A stretch of DNA of 64,000 bases from Rhodospirillaceae bacterium (GCA_040219235.1 JAVJSV010000011.1:558001-622000), one strand, 5' to 3'. Positions 34,885 to 44,436 are shown, counted from the stretch's first letter. Translations and numbers: made by a program. The notes: a model not told the origin generated them from the letters alone.

Positions 34885-35768
34885 CGCGGCGGTTCGGACA
34901 GGCGCGTGTGCAGGCTCACAAGGGCCGTGTGCGGCGGCCGGTCGGTATGATGAACGCCAAAGGTCCAGCCAAACCGATTGGTGATAGCAACCAGAGCGTC
35001 CCGATGTGCGGCCAGTTTCTGCTGGTATTCGTCGCGAATATCTTCCGTGCGCTCAATCAACAGCTGGCCTTCTTCTTCCAGGCCCTGAAACCGAATCCGT
35101 CCTGCATAAGGAAGGTTTTCTTCAGCCGGATCTAAAACCTGGAGTAAGTGACCCCGCGCATCACGACCGGCGAAAGAGGCGATGGCGGCCTCTATTTCTG
35201 GCAAGGGCATCAGAAAGTCACTGATCAGCACCACGGCGGAATGTCTGGGTAAGCTCTCTGGCGCTTGGGGGAGGTCCGCCGTTTGATTGGCATTTAAGGT
35301 GCGTTCCAAGTGATGCGCCATTTGCAACAGTGCCAAGCGCCCTGCAGCTGCAGATTGCGGGGTGCCGAGAAGCCGAACGCGTTCTCCACCGCCCAGCATT
35401 AAAGACGCAAGGCTCAATCCCAGCACGCTCGCCCGCTCGCCTTTTGCCGGGAGGTTTTTTGCGGACCGAAACGCCATTGACGGTGAACAATCACACCACA
35501 GGGCGGCGGTTTGCGCCGCATCCCATTCCCGCTCGCGCACAAATAAGGCCCCGAATTTTGCCGATTGTCGCCAGTCAACGAGTTGGCTTGAATCGCCTTG
35601 CTCATAATGGCGGAACTGCCAAAACGTGTCTCCTGGCCCGGCCCGCCTGCGGCCATGACTGCCCATGGATACTGTTGCCGCGACGCGGTTGGCGTCGATC
35701 AATAATGGCGGCAGCGTTGAAGCCGCATGCTCTGCGCTATGCTGAAGGGATTGAGATGTGATGGGCAT
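34881..35768 (-). CDS. DUF58 domain protein
   Basis: The 295-residue protein has the DUF58 signature YEQGDSSQLVDWRQSAKFGALFVREREWD (about 53-81) and a VWA-like C-terminal half. DUF58 proteins are regular partners of MoxR ATPases. No membrane segment is seen, which is the usual soluble form. It starts 15 bases after moxR and overlaps the BatA-like gene by 4. Confidence 0.9.
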   Translation of the reverse strand: MPITSQSLQHSAEHAASTLPPLLIDANRVAATVSMGSHGRRRAGPGDTFWQFRHYEQGDSSQLVDWRQSAKFGALFVREREWDAAQTAALWCDCSPSMAFRSAKNLPAKGERASVLGLSLASLMLGGGERVRLLGTPQSAAAGRLALLQMAHHLERTLNANQTADLPQAPESLPRHSAVVLISDFLMPLPEIEAAIASFAGRDARGHLLQVLDPAEENLPYAGRIRFQGLEEEGQLLIERTEDIRDEYQQKLAAHRDALVAITNRFGWTFGVHHTDRPPHTALVSLHTRLSEPPR

Positions 35769-35783
35769 AATAAACGCGAACGT

Positions 35784-36845
35784 CTAACCCTTGCTTCCAG
35801 CAGCGTCAGCGGCGTCGCGCAGCCGGTCGATGACATCGTTCAGATTTCTGCCATCGGCGCGTGCGCCGAAACTCAAAGCCATGCGGTGTTTGAGAACGGG
35901 TTTGGCGAGGGCCAGAACGTCATCAATAGAGGGTGCCAAACGGCCTTCCATCAGCGCTCGTGCGCGGACCGCCAGCATTAGCGCCTGACTCGCGCGCGGC
36001 CCTGGTCCCCAGGCCACCCAATCCCGTACTTCGCGGATGTCGGTTGTTTCTGGGCGGCCAGCGCGGACCAATCGCAAAATGGCATCAATTACACTTTCGC
36101 CCACGGGCAAGTTGCGCACCACGGCTTGCGCTGCCATCAGCTCATTTGCGCCTATGACCCGCTTGGGCTCAACTTCTGAGACCCCAGTGGTGGCGATGAT
36201 GATCTGCCGCTCAGCGTCGTGATCCGGATAGGTGATATCCACTTGCATTAAAAAGCGGTCGAGTTGCGCCTCTGGAAGTGGGTAGGTGCCTTCCTGCTCA
36301 ATTGGGTTTTGCGTGGCTAGCACATGAAAGGGTTGCGGCAACTCATGATAATGGCCAGAGATCGACACCCGTCGCTCTTGCATGGCTTGCAGCAAAGCAG
36401 ACTGTGTTCGGGGGCTGGCCCGATTTATTTCATCTGCCATGAGAAGCTGGCTAAAGACAGGACCGCGGACAAAACGGAAATGGCGCTTACCGTCCTCACT
36501 TTCGTCCAGGATCTCAGAGCCTAGAATATCTGCGGGCATTAAATCCGGTGTGAACTGAACCCTCTTGTCTTCCAGCCCCATCACGGTGCCAATGGTTTGC
36601 ACCAGCTTGGTTTTGGCGAGACCTGGGACGCCGATCAGCAAAACGTGGCCGCCAGCCAGCAGCGTGATCAGGCTTTCCTCGACCACAGCGCTTTGGCCGA
36701 GAATGACTTGTTCTACAGCTTCTTTAGCCTGAGCAATTTGCGCACTGACCCGCTCGACGTCATCCACTGAGACCTCGCCAGCCTTCTTTGGGGCTGTGTT
36801 CTCTGGGACTGTGCTGTCTTTGGAATGTGTTATCGTATCCGACAC
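35784..36845 (-). CDS. MoxR-family AAA+ ATPase
   Basis: The 353-residue protein carries a Walker A of the MoxR type (GVPGLAKTKL, near 73), Walker B LLMADEINR (near 133) followed by ASPRTQSALLQAMQERRVS, and sensor segments VLATQNPIEQEGTYPLPEAQLDRF. MoxR ATPases are chaperones that mature or activate VWA-containing proteins, here the three downstream genes. The start is GTG with GGAG 8 bases upstream. It is divergent from the DUF1285 gene, with 44 bases between. Confidence 0.92.
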   Translation of the reverse strand: MSDTITHSKDSTVPENTAPKKAGEVSVDDVERVSAQIAQAKEAVEQVILGQSAVVEESLITLLAGGHVLLIGVPGLAKTKLVQTIGTVMGLEDKRVQFTPDLMPADILGSEILDESEDGKRHFRFVRGPVFSQLLMADEINRASPRTQSALLQAMQERRVSISGHYHELPQPFHVLATQNPIEQEGTYPLPEAQLDRFLMQVDITYPDHDAERQIIIATTGVSEVEPKRVIGANELMAAQAVVRNLPVGESVIDAILRLVRAGRPETTDIREVRDWVAWGPGPRASQALMLAVRARALMEGRLAPSIDDVLALAKPVLKHRMALSFGARADGRNLNDVIDRLRDAADAAGSKG

Positions 36846-36889
36846 CTAAATAACTCCAACTAAAGGATTTCTCATCTGGTGTAGGGAGT

Positions 36890-37465
36890 ATGGAGGCTCA
36901 GGTGGGTAAGTTAGAAGAAGATTCTGCGTTGCAATCCCTCTCTTCCTTAAGGGCATCCGGTAGCCGGGCGTCTGTGGAGGAGGATTGCGGTGATTTTGGT
37001 ATTCGTATCGATCGCAATGGGACGTGGTACTATCAAGGCTCGCCCATTGGCCGTAAGCCTATAGTTAAGCTGTTCTCCACGGTTTTAAACCGGCGGGAGG
37101 ATGGCTCTTATTGGCTTACAACACCTGTCGAAAATGGGCGCATAGACGTTGAAGATGTGCCCTACACGATTGTCGAATTAACCCATTCCGGAGAAGGGAC
37201 AAACCAAGTTATCGATTTTCGCACCAATCTCGATGTGATTGTGCCCCTGGATTCGGAGCATGCCTTGCGCGTTGAAACTGATTCGGCCTCCGGTGAACCA
37301 TCGCCCTATGTTCATACTGGAAAGAACCTGGACGCGCGTTTGGTGCGATCGGTGTTCTATCACCTAGTTGAATTGGCGACGGAACATCACGCGGAGGACG
37401 GCAAAAAATTTGGCGTCTGGAGCCGCAACACGTTTTTTCCAATTGGCGATCCAAAGGAATGGTAA
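36890..37465 (+). CDS. DUF1285 family protein
   Basis: The 191-residue protein contains the DUF1285 core: TWYYQGSPIGRKPIVKLFSTVLNRREDGSYWLTTPVENGRIDVEDVPY. The family is widespread in proteobacteria with no assigned function. AGGGAG just before the ATG supports the start. It heads the plus-strand set DUF1285-NUDIX-DUF6111-cca, a conserved alphaproteobacterial order. Confidence 0.9.
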   Translation: MEAQVGKLEEDSALQSLSSLRASGSRASVEEDCGDFGIRIDRNGTWYYQGSPIGRKPIVKLFSTVLNRREDGSYWLTTPVENGRIDVEDVPYTIVELTHSGEGTNQVIDFRTNLDVIVPLDSEHALRVETDSASGEPSPYVHTGKNLDARLVRSVFYHLVELATEHHAEDGKKFGVWSRNTFFPIGDPKEW

Positions 37466-37527
37466 CGCCGGATCATATACGGCACCGGTTGTCTCGCGCC
37501 CGTCCTTCAACGCTAAGAGGAGATGTT

Positions 37528-38151
37528 ATGTCCGGGCGACAGCTTCTCAGCGAGGCTGGCCTGAGCGAGTTCAAAGACGAGGAATACGGGCCTGTTCCGT
37601 CCAGCAGTATTCCTTACGAAAAAGGAGCTGGTGCGCCGGGCGTGGCGGTCAAGCGCGTGCATGCTGGCGTGTTGGTGCCGCTTCTTAAGCGTGAGACGGA
37701 GTTGACTGTGTTGCTCACACGACGTCACGACGATCTAAACCGGCATGCCGGGCAAGTTGCCTTTCCGGGCGGACGGATGGACCCCGGTGATGCAGATCAG
37801 ACTGAGGCGGCGCTCCGTGAAGCTGAAGAAGAAGTTGGTTTGGACCGCAAGACGGTCGATATCTTGGGGTGTCTTGATCCCTATCTTACCATCACCGGAT
37901 TCGAGGTGCTGCCCGTTGTTGGATTGATCTCTGATCCCCCGCAATCTTTTGTGCCAGAACCCGGCGAAGTGGCGGCTATTTTTGAAGTGCCGCTCTCTTT
38001 TCTAGTTAATCCTGTGAATCATCAAAAGGTCCGGCGTATCGTCAACGGACTGGAGCGTGCCTATTACGCCATGCCTTATGAAAAGCATTATATCTGGGGT
38101 GCAACGGCGGGCATGATCGTCAACCTAAGCGAGGTTTTGAATACGCCATGA
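37528..38151 (+). CDS. NUDIX hydrolase, probable CoA pyrophosphatase
   Basis: AGAGGAG 6 bases before the ATG at 37528 makes this start better than the frame opening at 37459, which overlaps the upstream stop without a usable ribosome site. The Nudix box is complete (GGRMDPGDADQTEAALREAEEEVGL) and is preceded by LLTRRHDDLNRHAGQVAFPGG, the LLTxR...HxGQVxFPGG pattern of the CoA-diphosphatase subgroup. It would split CoA into phosphopantetheine and ADP. It overlaps DUF6111 by 4 bases. Confidence 0.9.
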   Translation: MSGRQLLSEAGLSEFKDEEYGPVPSSSIPYEKGAGAPGVAVKRVHAGVLVPLLKRETELTVLLTRRHDDLNRHAGQVAFPGGRMDPGDADQTEAALREAEEEVGLDRKTVDILGCLDPYLTITGFEVLPVVGLISDPPQSFVPEPGEVAAIFEVPLSFLVNPVNHQKVRRIVNGLERAYYAMPYEKHYIWGATAGMIVNLSEVLNTP

Positions 38152-38432
38152 TTCGTACAATTTTTATCTATATCCTACCTCTAGTTCTGCCGCTCACGAT
38201 CTATTTAACCTGGGCGTGGTTCAGAATTGGTTACGTGAAAAAGCACGGCGGCGAAGCCCCAAAGATCGAACAAGGGCCGTGGCCGTTCCTGTTATTATTG
38301 GGTGCTATCCTTACGGTCGCCTTAATGGCCACAACGGCTTTGATGCGCGGCGCTGACCCGGATGCGACCAATTATATCCCGCCACGTTATGAAGACGGGC
38401 GTGTGATCCCCGGGACAATGGAGGAAAACTAG
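38148..38432 (+). CDS. DUF6111-like small membrane protein
   Basis: The 94-residue protein has two membrane helices (about 3-24 and 46-66) and a soluble tail with NYIPPRYEDGRVIPG. It overlaps the NUDIX gene by 4 bases and is followed within 3 bases by cca. This is the constant position of DUF6111 genes in alphaproteobacteria; no function is known. Confidence 0.85.
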   Translation: MIRTIFIYILPLVLPLTIYLTWAWFRIGYVKKHGGEAPKIEQGPWPFLLLLGAILTVALMATTALMRGADPDATNYIPPRYEDGRVIPGTMEEN

Positions 38433-38435
38433 GCC

Positions 38436-39707
38436 TTGATGTCTGACATGAGGGTCTTAAGCTTGTCTGGCATGAACATCTCAGCGCCCTGGATGACAGC
38501 ACCCCCGGTCCGTGCGGTGCTCAAGGCCTTGGGTGCGCCTGATATTGATGTCAGGTTTGTCGGGGGGTGCGTGCGGGATGCCATCTTGGGGCGACCCATC
38601 ACGGACATTGATCTTGCCACGCCAGATATTCCAGACGTTATCGTCGCTAAGCTTGAATCTGCGGGGTTGAAAGCCGTCCCCACGGGCCTGATACACGGCA
38701 CCATTACGGCGGTCGCCGGGGGGCAAGGCTTTGAAGTCACCACATTGCGCCGCGATACCGCGTGCGATGGGCGTCACGCGGCCGTTGAATTCACAACAAA
38801 CTGGCAGGAGGACGCATCGCGCCGCGACTTTACGTTCAATGCGATGTCACTTTCTTCAGACGGGCAGGTGTTTGATCCTTTCGGCGGAGCAGTGGATGCA
38901 AAAGCTGGACGTGTGCGGTTTGTCGGCGAACCAAAAGATCGTATTCAAGAGGACTATTTACGCATTCTCCGCTACTTCAGGTTTCTTGCCAGCCATGGCC
39001 GGGCGGCTCCTGACCCAAAAACCTTAAAAGCATGCAAGGACTTGAGGTCCGGTCTTACCCAATTGTCAGCTGAGCGGGTGGCTGGGGAGTTCGTGAAATT
39101 GCTTTCAACAGAAAACCCCTTGCTCTCAGTTCACGCTATGGCGAGTACAGGCGTTTTGAAGGTTCTTTTCGCAGGCGCACGCGTCGCCCCAGACTTCGAA
39201 AAACTGATTTCTCAGGAGGGGAAATTTGATGTTTCACGGCAAACAGATGTTTTCTGGCTGACGCGCTGGATTGCTATAATGTCTGACAGTGCTGTTGATG
39301 CTGCGGCGGCGATGAAATTCTCAGTCAAGCAATGCCGCATTTTAGAAGCGATCATAGCTGCGGCCAAGGCAGCGCCGGAGGCACAAGTGCCCCCGAACCT
39401 TTATCGATACCTCCACGAGCATGTTGGCGGTGCTTACGGCGCGGAGGTGGCGTTAGCTGGCATACGTTTAGCCTCTGCGCGGGCTAAAAACGATGAAGTC
39501 CAAGACTGGAGCGCGTTCTACAGGGCTGTTCAGGACTGGCCCCCGGTGATTTTCCCGTTAATGGGCAAAGATGTTCAAAATTTAGGGGTGCCTCAAGGGC
39601 CGGAGATTGGACAGCTTCTGGATGCTGTCAAAGTGAGGTGGGTCGAAGAAGGGTTTAAGGCCAGCAAAGCTGAGTTGATGCGGCGTCTCAAAGATAATCT
39701 TCACTGA
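38436..39707 (+). CDS. cca: CCA tRNA nucleotidyltransferase
   Basis: The 423-residue protein has the class II nucleotidyltransferase site FVGGCVRDAILGRPITDIDLATPD (metal-binding DxD), then RRDFTFNAMSL and the RNA-binding PYRF-like segment YLRILRYFRFLASHG. It adds or repairs the CCA end of tRNAs. No HD phosphohydrolase domain is evident. The start may be TTG at 38436 or ATG at 38439; GGAGG at 38420-38424 serves either. Confidence 0.93.
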   Translation: MMSDMRVLSLSGMNISAPWMTAPPVRAVLKALGAPDIDVRFVGGCVRDAILGRPITDIDLATPDIPDVIVAKLESAGLKAVPTGLIHGTITAVAGGQGFEVTTLRRDTACDGRHAAVEFTTNWQEDASRRDFTFNAMSLSSDGQVFDPFGGAVDAKAGRVRFVGEPKDRIQEDYLRILRYFRFLASHGRAAPDPKTLKACKDLRSGLTQLSAERVAGEFVKLLSTENPLLSVHAMASTGVLKVLFAGARVAPDFEKLISQEGKFDVSRQTDVFWLTRWIAIMSDSAVDAAAAMKFSVKQCRILEAIIAAAKAAPEAQVPPNLYRYLHEHVGGAYGAEVALAGIRLASARAKNDEVQDWSAFYRAVQDWPPVIFPLMGKDVQNLGVPQGPEIGQLLDAVKVRWVEEGFKASKAELMRRLKDNLH

Positions 39708-39723
39708 GCAAAGTAAGTCTTAA

Positions 39724-39761
39724 ACTATGCCAAGTGTAATACACTATGCCAAGTGTATTAC
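39724..39761. repeat. Tandem 19-bp repeat forming a palindrome between cca and trmL
   Basis: ACTATGCCAAGTGTAATAC (39724-39742) is followed by ACTATGCCAAGTGTATTAC (39743-39761), differing at one base. Across the junction GTAATACACT (39736-39745) and AGTGTATTAC (39752-39761) are a perfect 10-base inverted repeat with a 6-base loop. A second GC-rich pair follows: CCCCG (39770-39774) and CGGGG (39788-39792). The rest of the 236-base gap between the convergent genes is otherwise empty. Confidence 0.9.
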
Positions 39762-39943
39762 AAAATTGACCCCGCCTAGGGGAAAGACGGGGCCAGTTTG
39801 CAGCAGCAACTGCAGGACTCTGGGGGGATCCTTTGTCTTTTCGACAATTGCTGGAGAATAATATGGGTTTTTCTGCCTTACAGGAGGATTGCAGGAGCAT
39901 TACATGCCTGTCATATCGGTCTAATAGGGTCATTTATCCCATT

Positions 39944-40399
39944 TTATTGAGGGAATCTGCCGGTTTGCCGTAGGGCTTCCGCAGACGCAATTGCAGCGGA
40001 TTGGGCCAGATTTAGGGACCGGGCAGCTGGTGACATTGGGATAATGATGCGTGCGTCGGCGGCCCTGTGAACCTCGTCGGGCACTCCGGCGCTCTCCTGG
40101 CCAAAGATCAAACGATCTTGTGCTGAAAATGCGAATGAATGGTAGGGCACGGCGGCCTTGGTGGTCAAAAGAACCAGCCGTCCCTCGTTTGCTGATCTTT
40201 GATAAGTCTCCCAAGATCGATGCCGCTCGACCCTTGCCAAATCGGTGTAGTCCATAGCGGTACGCTTGACCCTTTTATCATCCCAGATAAATCCACAGGG
40301 TTCGATAATATCGACTGGCATATTGAAACACGCAGAAAGCCTAAGAATTGCCCCCACATTTTGAGGGATATCCGGTTGATATAGAACAAGGCGAATCAC
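39944..40399 (-). CDS. trmL: tRNA (cytidine/uridine-34 2'-O) methyltransferase
   Basis: The 151-residue SPOUT methyltransferase starts IRLVLYQPDIPQNVGAILR and has the knotted SAM-site segments RLIFGQESAGVP and IPMSPAARSLNLAQSAAIAS. This is the TrmL (YibK) pattern, which methylates the wobble base of some tRNAs. The start is GTG. It is convergent with cca, another tRNA-processing gene. Confidence 0.93.
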   Translation of the reverse strand: MIRLVLYQPDIPQNVGAILRLSACFNMPVDIIEPCGFIWDDKRVKRTAMDYTDLARVERHRSWETYQRSANEGRLVLLTTKAAVPYHSFAFSAQDRLIFGQESAGVPDEVHRAADARIIIPMSPAARSLNLAQSAAIASAEALRQTGRFPQ

Positions 40400-40645
40400 G
40401 ACATTTTATCCAATGTTGATAATGAATTGCAGGCAGTCAAAGGTCTTTTCACGGCCTATAAAATATCCTATACCCCATCTCATTGTTTTCCTTAGAGTTT
40501 CGTTGGGGAAGGGAAGCAAGACAGGGCGACTCAAGGTCATTATGGTCTGAAGTCTGCTTTGGCACTTGAGACGGTTTTGCTCTCAATCTTGCCGCGTCTC
40601 GCGTATCACTCCTGGCGTAAAAACAAGAACCGAGAGGCCCGAAAG

Positions 40646-41197
40646 ATGGCGGATACGTCAGAAAACCAAGTGGTTCCTACCGAAGAAGAGTCGCGCAGAG
40701 ATTTTCTGCTCCATGCAACAGTTGCAACTGGTGCCGTTGGTGTTGCTGTTGCGACATGGCCCTTAATTAACAGCATGAACCCGGCCGCCGATACCTTGGC
40801 GCTCTCGTCTGTTGAAGTGAGTTTGTCCAGCCTCCAAGAAGGGCAAGCGATTACGATCAGTTGGCGCGGCAAGCCTGTTTTTGCGCGCTATCGCACACCG
40901 GCTGAAATTGAAGAGGCCCGCTCAGAGCGCTGGCAAGATATGCCGGATCCGCAGCCAGATGAAGAGCGTGTTCAAGATGAGCGCTACCTTATCGTGGTTG
41001 GGGTCTGCACCCACCTTGGCTGCGTGCCTCTTGGTCAGAAAACAACCGAGCCACGTGGCGATTACGGGGGGTACTTCTGCCCCTGCCATGGTTCTCACTA
41101 CGATAAATCTGCGCGCATCCGCAAAGGGCCTGCGCCGACGAATCTTGAGGTGCCTGAGTACACCTTCCTCTCTGAAACAAACGTTCGCATCGGTTAA
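40646..41197 (+). CDS. petA: Ubiquinol-cytochrome c reductase Rieske iron-sulfur subunit
   Basis: The ATG at 40646 (GAGAGG 8 bases before) is preferred to the TTG at 40559, because the protein then starts just before the twin-arginine anchor [27 protein letters not shown]. The 183-residue protein has the 2Fe-2S motifs CTHLGC (Cys121, His123, Cys126) and CPCHGSHYD (Cys145, His148). It carries electrons from ubiquinol to cytochrome c1. It is first in the bc1 operon. The 246 bases before it hold no obvious operator. Confidence 0.95.
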   Translation: MADTSENQVVPTEEESRRDFLLHATVATGAVGVAVATWPLINSMNPAADTLALSSVEVSLSSLQEGQAITISWRGKPVFARYRTPAEIEEARSERWQDMPDPQPDEERVQDERYLIVVGVCTHLGCVPLGQKTTEPRGDYGGYFCPCHGSHYDKSARIRKGPAPTNLEVPEYTFLSETNVRIG

Positions 41198-41211
41198 GGA
41201 GCACAGCCGCG

Positions 41212-42435
41212 ATGAGCACTGAAAAAGGTTGGGGCATGCGAGCCTTCGATTGGTTTGAAGAACGCCTGCCTATCGTTTCCTTCATCGATGAATCCGTTGG
41301 ATCCAAGTATCCAGCCCCTAAAAACCTGAACTATTTCTGGAATTTCGGCGCTCTGGCCGGTTTTATTCTGGTGGTCATGATTATCACCGGTATTTTGCTG
41401 GCGATGTCATACACACCGCACGTTGATTATGCGTTCGAAAGTGTTGAACGCATTATGCGTGATGTGAATTCCGGCTGGCTGCTGCGTTACATGCATGCCA
41501 ATGGAGCAAGCTTTTTCTTCATTGCTGTCTACATCCACATCTTTAGGGGCTTGTATTACGGCTCTTATAAGTCTCCCCGCGAAGTCTTGTGGTGGTTGGG
41601 CATTATCATTCTGTTGTTGATGATGGCGACGGCGTTCATGGGCTATGTGCTGCCTTGGGGGCAGATGAGCTTCTGGGGTGCGACCGTTATTACGAACTTG
41701 TTCTCAGCCATCCCCGTGATCGGCGATGAAATTGTGACCTTGCTGTGGGGCGGTTTTGCTGTTGATAATCCGACTCTCAATCGCTTCTTTGCGCTTCACT
41801 ATTTGCTGCCTTTTGTCATTGTCGGCGTTGTCATTCTGCACATTTGGGCGCTTCATATCCCAGGGTCCAATAATCCACTGGGCATTGATGCGACACCGAA
41901 AGACAAAATCCCGTTCCACCCTTACTACACGGCAAAAGACGCATTCGGCCTTGGTGTATTTCTTCTGGCCTATTTCACAATGGTATTCTGGTTCCCGAAT
42001 GCTCTGGGTCACGCAGATAACTACATTCCAGCGAATCCGCTTTCGACACCTGCGCACATCGTACCTGAATGGTACTTCCTACCGTTCTACGCGATCTTAC
42101 GCTCGGTCGATAACAAACTGCTGGGTGTGATTCTGATGTTTGCGTCCATCTTAATCATGTTTGTGCTGCCTTGGCTCGACACGTCACGTGTGAGATCCGC
42201 GACCTTTAGACCCATCTATAAAATCTTGTTCTGGGTCTTCTTGCTGGTTTGCGTTGTTCTCGGATGGTGTGGATCACAACCTGCCGAAGGGACAGCTCTC
42301 ATTCTGACCCGTATTGGTACGTTCTGGTATTTCTTCCACATCATTGTGCTGTTGCCGGTTGTTGGCTGGATTGAGACGCCTAAACCCTTACCCACCAGTA
42401 TAAGTACGCCCGTTGTGGCAAAGCCTGCGGAGTAG
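41212..42435 (+). CDS. petB: Cytochrome b of the bc1 complex
   Basis: The 407-residue membrane protein has eight or so helices, haem-b histidines in [17 protein letters not shown] and [20 protein letters not shown], and the quinol-oxidation PEW motif ([16 protein letters not shown]). AAGGAG 11 bases upstream. It sits 14 bases after the Rieske gene and 4 bases before cytochrome c1. Confidence 0.97.
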   Translation: MSTEKGWGMRAFDWFEERLPIVSFIDESVGSKYPAPKNLNYFWNFGALAGFILVVMIITGILLAMSYTPHVDYAFESVERIMRDVNSGWLLRYMHANGASFFFIAVYIHIFRGLYYGSYKSPREVLWWLGIIILLLMMATAFMGYVLPWGQMSFWGATVITNLFSAIPVIGDEIVTLLWGGFAVDNPTLNRFFALHYLLPFVIVGVVILHIWALHIPGSNNPLGIDATPKDKIPFHPYYTAKDAFGLGVFLLAYFTMVFWFPNALGHADNYIPANPLSTPAHIVPEWYFLPFYAILRSVDNKLLGVILMFASILIMFVLPWLDTSRVRSATFRPIYKILFWVFLLVCVVLGWCGSQPAEGTALILTRIGTFWYFFHIIVLLPVVGWIETPKPLPTSISTPVVAKPAE

Positions 42436-42439
42436 AGAC

Positions 42440-43213
42440 ATGAGAATTTTACTTTTTGCTGCCGCAGTTACGCTGCTATTTGGATACGCTCCAGCAACCG
42501 TGAACGCGGCGGGAGAGGCGGCTGAACTGGATCATCAGGACTGGTCGTTTGATGGTGTTTTTGGCCGCTTTGACCGTCAACAACTTCAGCGCGGCTTTCA
42601 GGTTTACCGCGAAGTGTGTGCATCTTGCCACGGTTTGGACTACATCGCGTTCCGCAACCTCGAATCAATTGGCTACAGCGAAGATCAGGTTAAGGTCTTA
42701 GCGTCCGAGTACTCCGTCGAGGAGTGCTGTGACGATCAGGGCGATATCATTGATAGAAACGCGATCCCGGCAGACCGCATTCCTAACCCGTATCCAAATG
42801 AGCAGTTTGCGCGCGCTTCTAATAATGGAGCCTTGCCGCCTGATTTGTCATTAATGACCAAGGCGCGCAGTGGCGGTCCAGACTATCTCTACAATCTGAT
42901 GCTGGGATACGACGAACCACCTGCTGAGGTGGAAGCCGAACTGATGGATGGCATGTATTACAATACCATCTTTGAAGGCAATCAGATCGCTATGCCACAG
43001 CAGTTATTTGACGACTTGCTGGAGTATAGCGATGGCACACCAGCAACTGTTCATCAGATGTCTAAAGACGTTACGGCCTTCTTGCATTGGGCAGCCGAGC
43101 CGAAGCTGGAAGTGCGTAAGCGCACAGGCGTTCGTGTGATGCTGTTTACCTTCGTCTTTACGGTGCTGGCCTACTTCCTTAAGCGCCGTATTTGGGCGGA
43201 TGTTGAGCACTAG
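42440..43213 (+). CDS. petC: Cytochrome c1 of the bc1 complex
   Basis: The start at 42440 (GGAG upstream) gives a clean signal peptide (RILLFAAAVTLLFGYAPATVNAA); the longer frame from 42413 overlaps petB. The 257-residue protein has the haem site CASCHGL, the NNGALPPDLSLMTKAR segment and a C-terminal membrane anchor (VRVMLFTFVFTVLAYFLKRRIW). It passes electrons to soluble or membrane cytochrome c in the periplasm. The operon ends at a strong terminator. Confidence 0.96.
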   Translation: MRILLFAAAVTLLFGYAPATVNAAGEAAELDHQDWSFDGVFGRFDRQQLQRGFQVYREVCASCHGLDYIAFRNLESIGYSEDQVKVLASEYSVEECCDDQGDIIDRNAIPADRIPNPYPNEQFARASNNGALPPDLSLMTKARSGGPDYLYNLMLGYDEPPAEVEAELMDGMYYNTIFEGNQIAMPQQLFDDLLEYSDGTPATVHQMSKDVTAFLHWAAEPKLEVRKRTGVRVMLFTFVFTVLAYFLKRRIWADVEH

Positions 43214-43262
43214 AAGCGAACGCGCAAGTCTACTATTAGGCTCAGCTAAAAATTAGATCATT

Positions 43263-43298
43263 ATAAACCGCCGGTATCAAAACCGGCGGTTTATTTTT
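43263..43298 (+). terminator. Rho-independent terminator of the bc1 operon
   Basis: ATAAACCGCCGG (43263-43274) pairs perfectly with CCGGCGGTTTAT (43283-43294), with an 8-base loop and a T5 run to 43298. It works on the plus strand; no T run follows on the minus strand for ychF. Confidence 0.92.
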
Positions 43299-43321
43299 GG
43301 ATATGCTTTGAGAGTGCGTGC

Positions 43322-44425
43322 TTAGACGTTGAAGAGGAAGTGCATGATATCGCCGTCTTTGACGAGATACTCTTTGCCTTCCTGGCGCATTTTTCCGGCA
43401 TCTTTGGCGGCCTGTTCGCCACCTAAATTCACAAAGTCATCGTAAGCAATTGTCTCGGCCCGGATAAAGCCGCGCTCAAAGTCTGTGTGAATAGCGCCCG
43501 CAGCTTGAGGCGCTTTTGCTCCGCCTCTCACGGTCCAGGCGCGGGCTTCCTTGGGGCCGACGGTAAAGAAGGTCAGCAGATCAAGAAGCTCATATCCGGC
43601 CCGAATGACTCGCGTCAGGCCTGTTTCCTCTAACCCCAGCGTCTCAAGAAAGTCTTGGCGTTCTTCCGGATCATCCAACTGTGAAACTTCCGCCTCAATG
43701 GCTGCTGATACAACAACGCAAAGCGCATTCTCAGCCACAGCCTTTTCTTCGACCTTGGCTGAGAGGGCATTTCCGTTGGCCGCGTTACCCTCTTCAACGT
43801 TGCAAGCGTAGAGAACCGGTTTGGCTGTGAGCAGTTGTAACTGTCTGAAGAGTTTCAGCGCATTTTCGTCATCTGGTCGCGCTGTGCGGGCTGGCTTGCC
43901 TTCTCTTAAGGCGGCCAACGCCGGGTCGATAACGGCGAGCTGATCTTTCGCGTCTTTATCACCAGACTTTGCTTTTTTGGTTAGCGCGTCGGCTCGTTTT
44001 TCTAGACTTTCGAGGTCGGCAATCATGAGTTCGGTTTCAACAGTTTCCGCATCTCGTACGGGGTCAATGGAACCATCCACGTGGGTGATGTTGCCATCAT
44101 CAAAACAGCGCAAAACGTGGACGATGGCGTCAACCTCGCGGATGTTGGCGAGAAACTTGTTGCCAAGACCTTCACCGCGACTGGCCCCTTTTACCAATCC
44201 AGCAATATCGACGAATTCAAGCTGGGTCGGGATTGTCTCTTTAGATTTTGCGATGCCAGATATCTTAGTCAGACGAGCATCTGGAACGGCAACCCGGCCA
44301 ACGTTTGGCTCAATGGTGCAAAACGGAAAATTTGCAGCCTGAGCTGCTGCCGTAGAAGTCAGTGCATTGAAAAGTGTTGATTTACCAACATTTGGGAGAC
44401 CAACGATCCCACAATTAAATCCCAC
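43322..44425 (-). CDS. ychF: YchF/Ola1-type P-loop NTPase
   Basis: The 367-residue protein has the P-loop GLPNVGKSTLFNAL, DIAGLVKGASRGEGLGNKFL and a C-terminal TGS domain ending KEYLVKDGDIMHFLFNV. YchF binds ribosomes and prefers ATP. The only in-frame start is GTG at 44425, with no good ribosome site. The expected ATG (44438-44436), with GGATAGG upstream, now opens a frame that stops after seven codons, because a 13-bp tandem duplication has been inserted just after it. Gene body is intact. Confidence 0.93.
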   Translation of the reverse strand: MGFNCGIVGLPNVGKSTLFNALTSTAAAQAANFPFCTIEPNVGRVAVPDARLTKISGIAKSKETIPTQLEFVDIAGLVKGASRGEGLGNKFLANIREVDAIVHVLRCFDDGNITHVDGSIDPVRDAETVETELMIADLESLEKRADALTKKAKSGDKDAKDQLAVIDPALAALREGKPARTARPDDENALKLFRQLQLLTAKPVLYACNVEEGNAANGNALSAKVEEKAVAENALCVVVSAAIEAEVSQLDDPEERQDFLETLGLEETGLTRVIRAGYELLDLLTFFTVGPKEARAWTVRGGAKAPQAAGAIHTDFERGFIRAETIAYDDFVNLGGEQAAKDAGKMRQEGKEYLVKDGDIMHFLFNV

Positions 44426-44436
44426 AGTTAAATCCC
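44411..44436. repeat. 13-bp tandem duplication at the start of ychF
   Basis: In plus-strand reading, ACAATTAAATCCC (44411-44423) is followed by ACAGTTAAATCCC (44424-44436), differing at one base. Thirteen bases is not a multiple of three, so the ATG at 44438 is out of frame with the ychF body. Confidence 0.9.

Noticed and set aside
39688-39933. 81-codon minus-strand frame between cca and trmL
   Set aside because: No ribosome site or domain; it runs through the palindromic repeats and into the end of cca.
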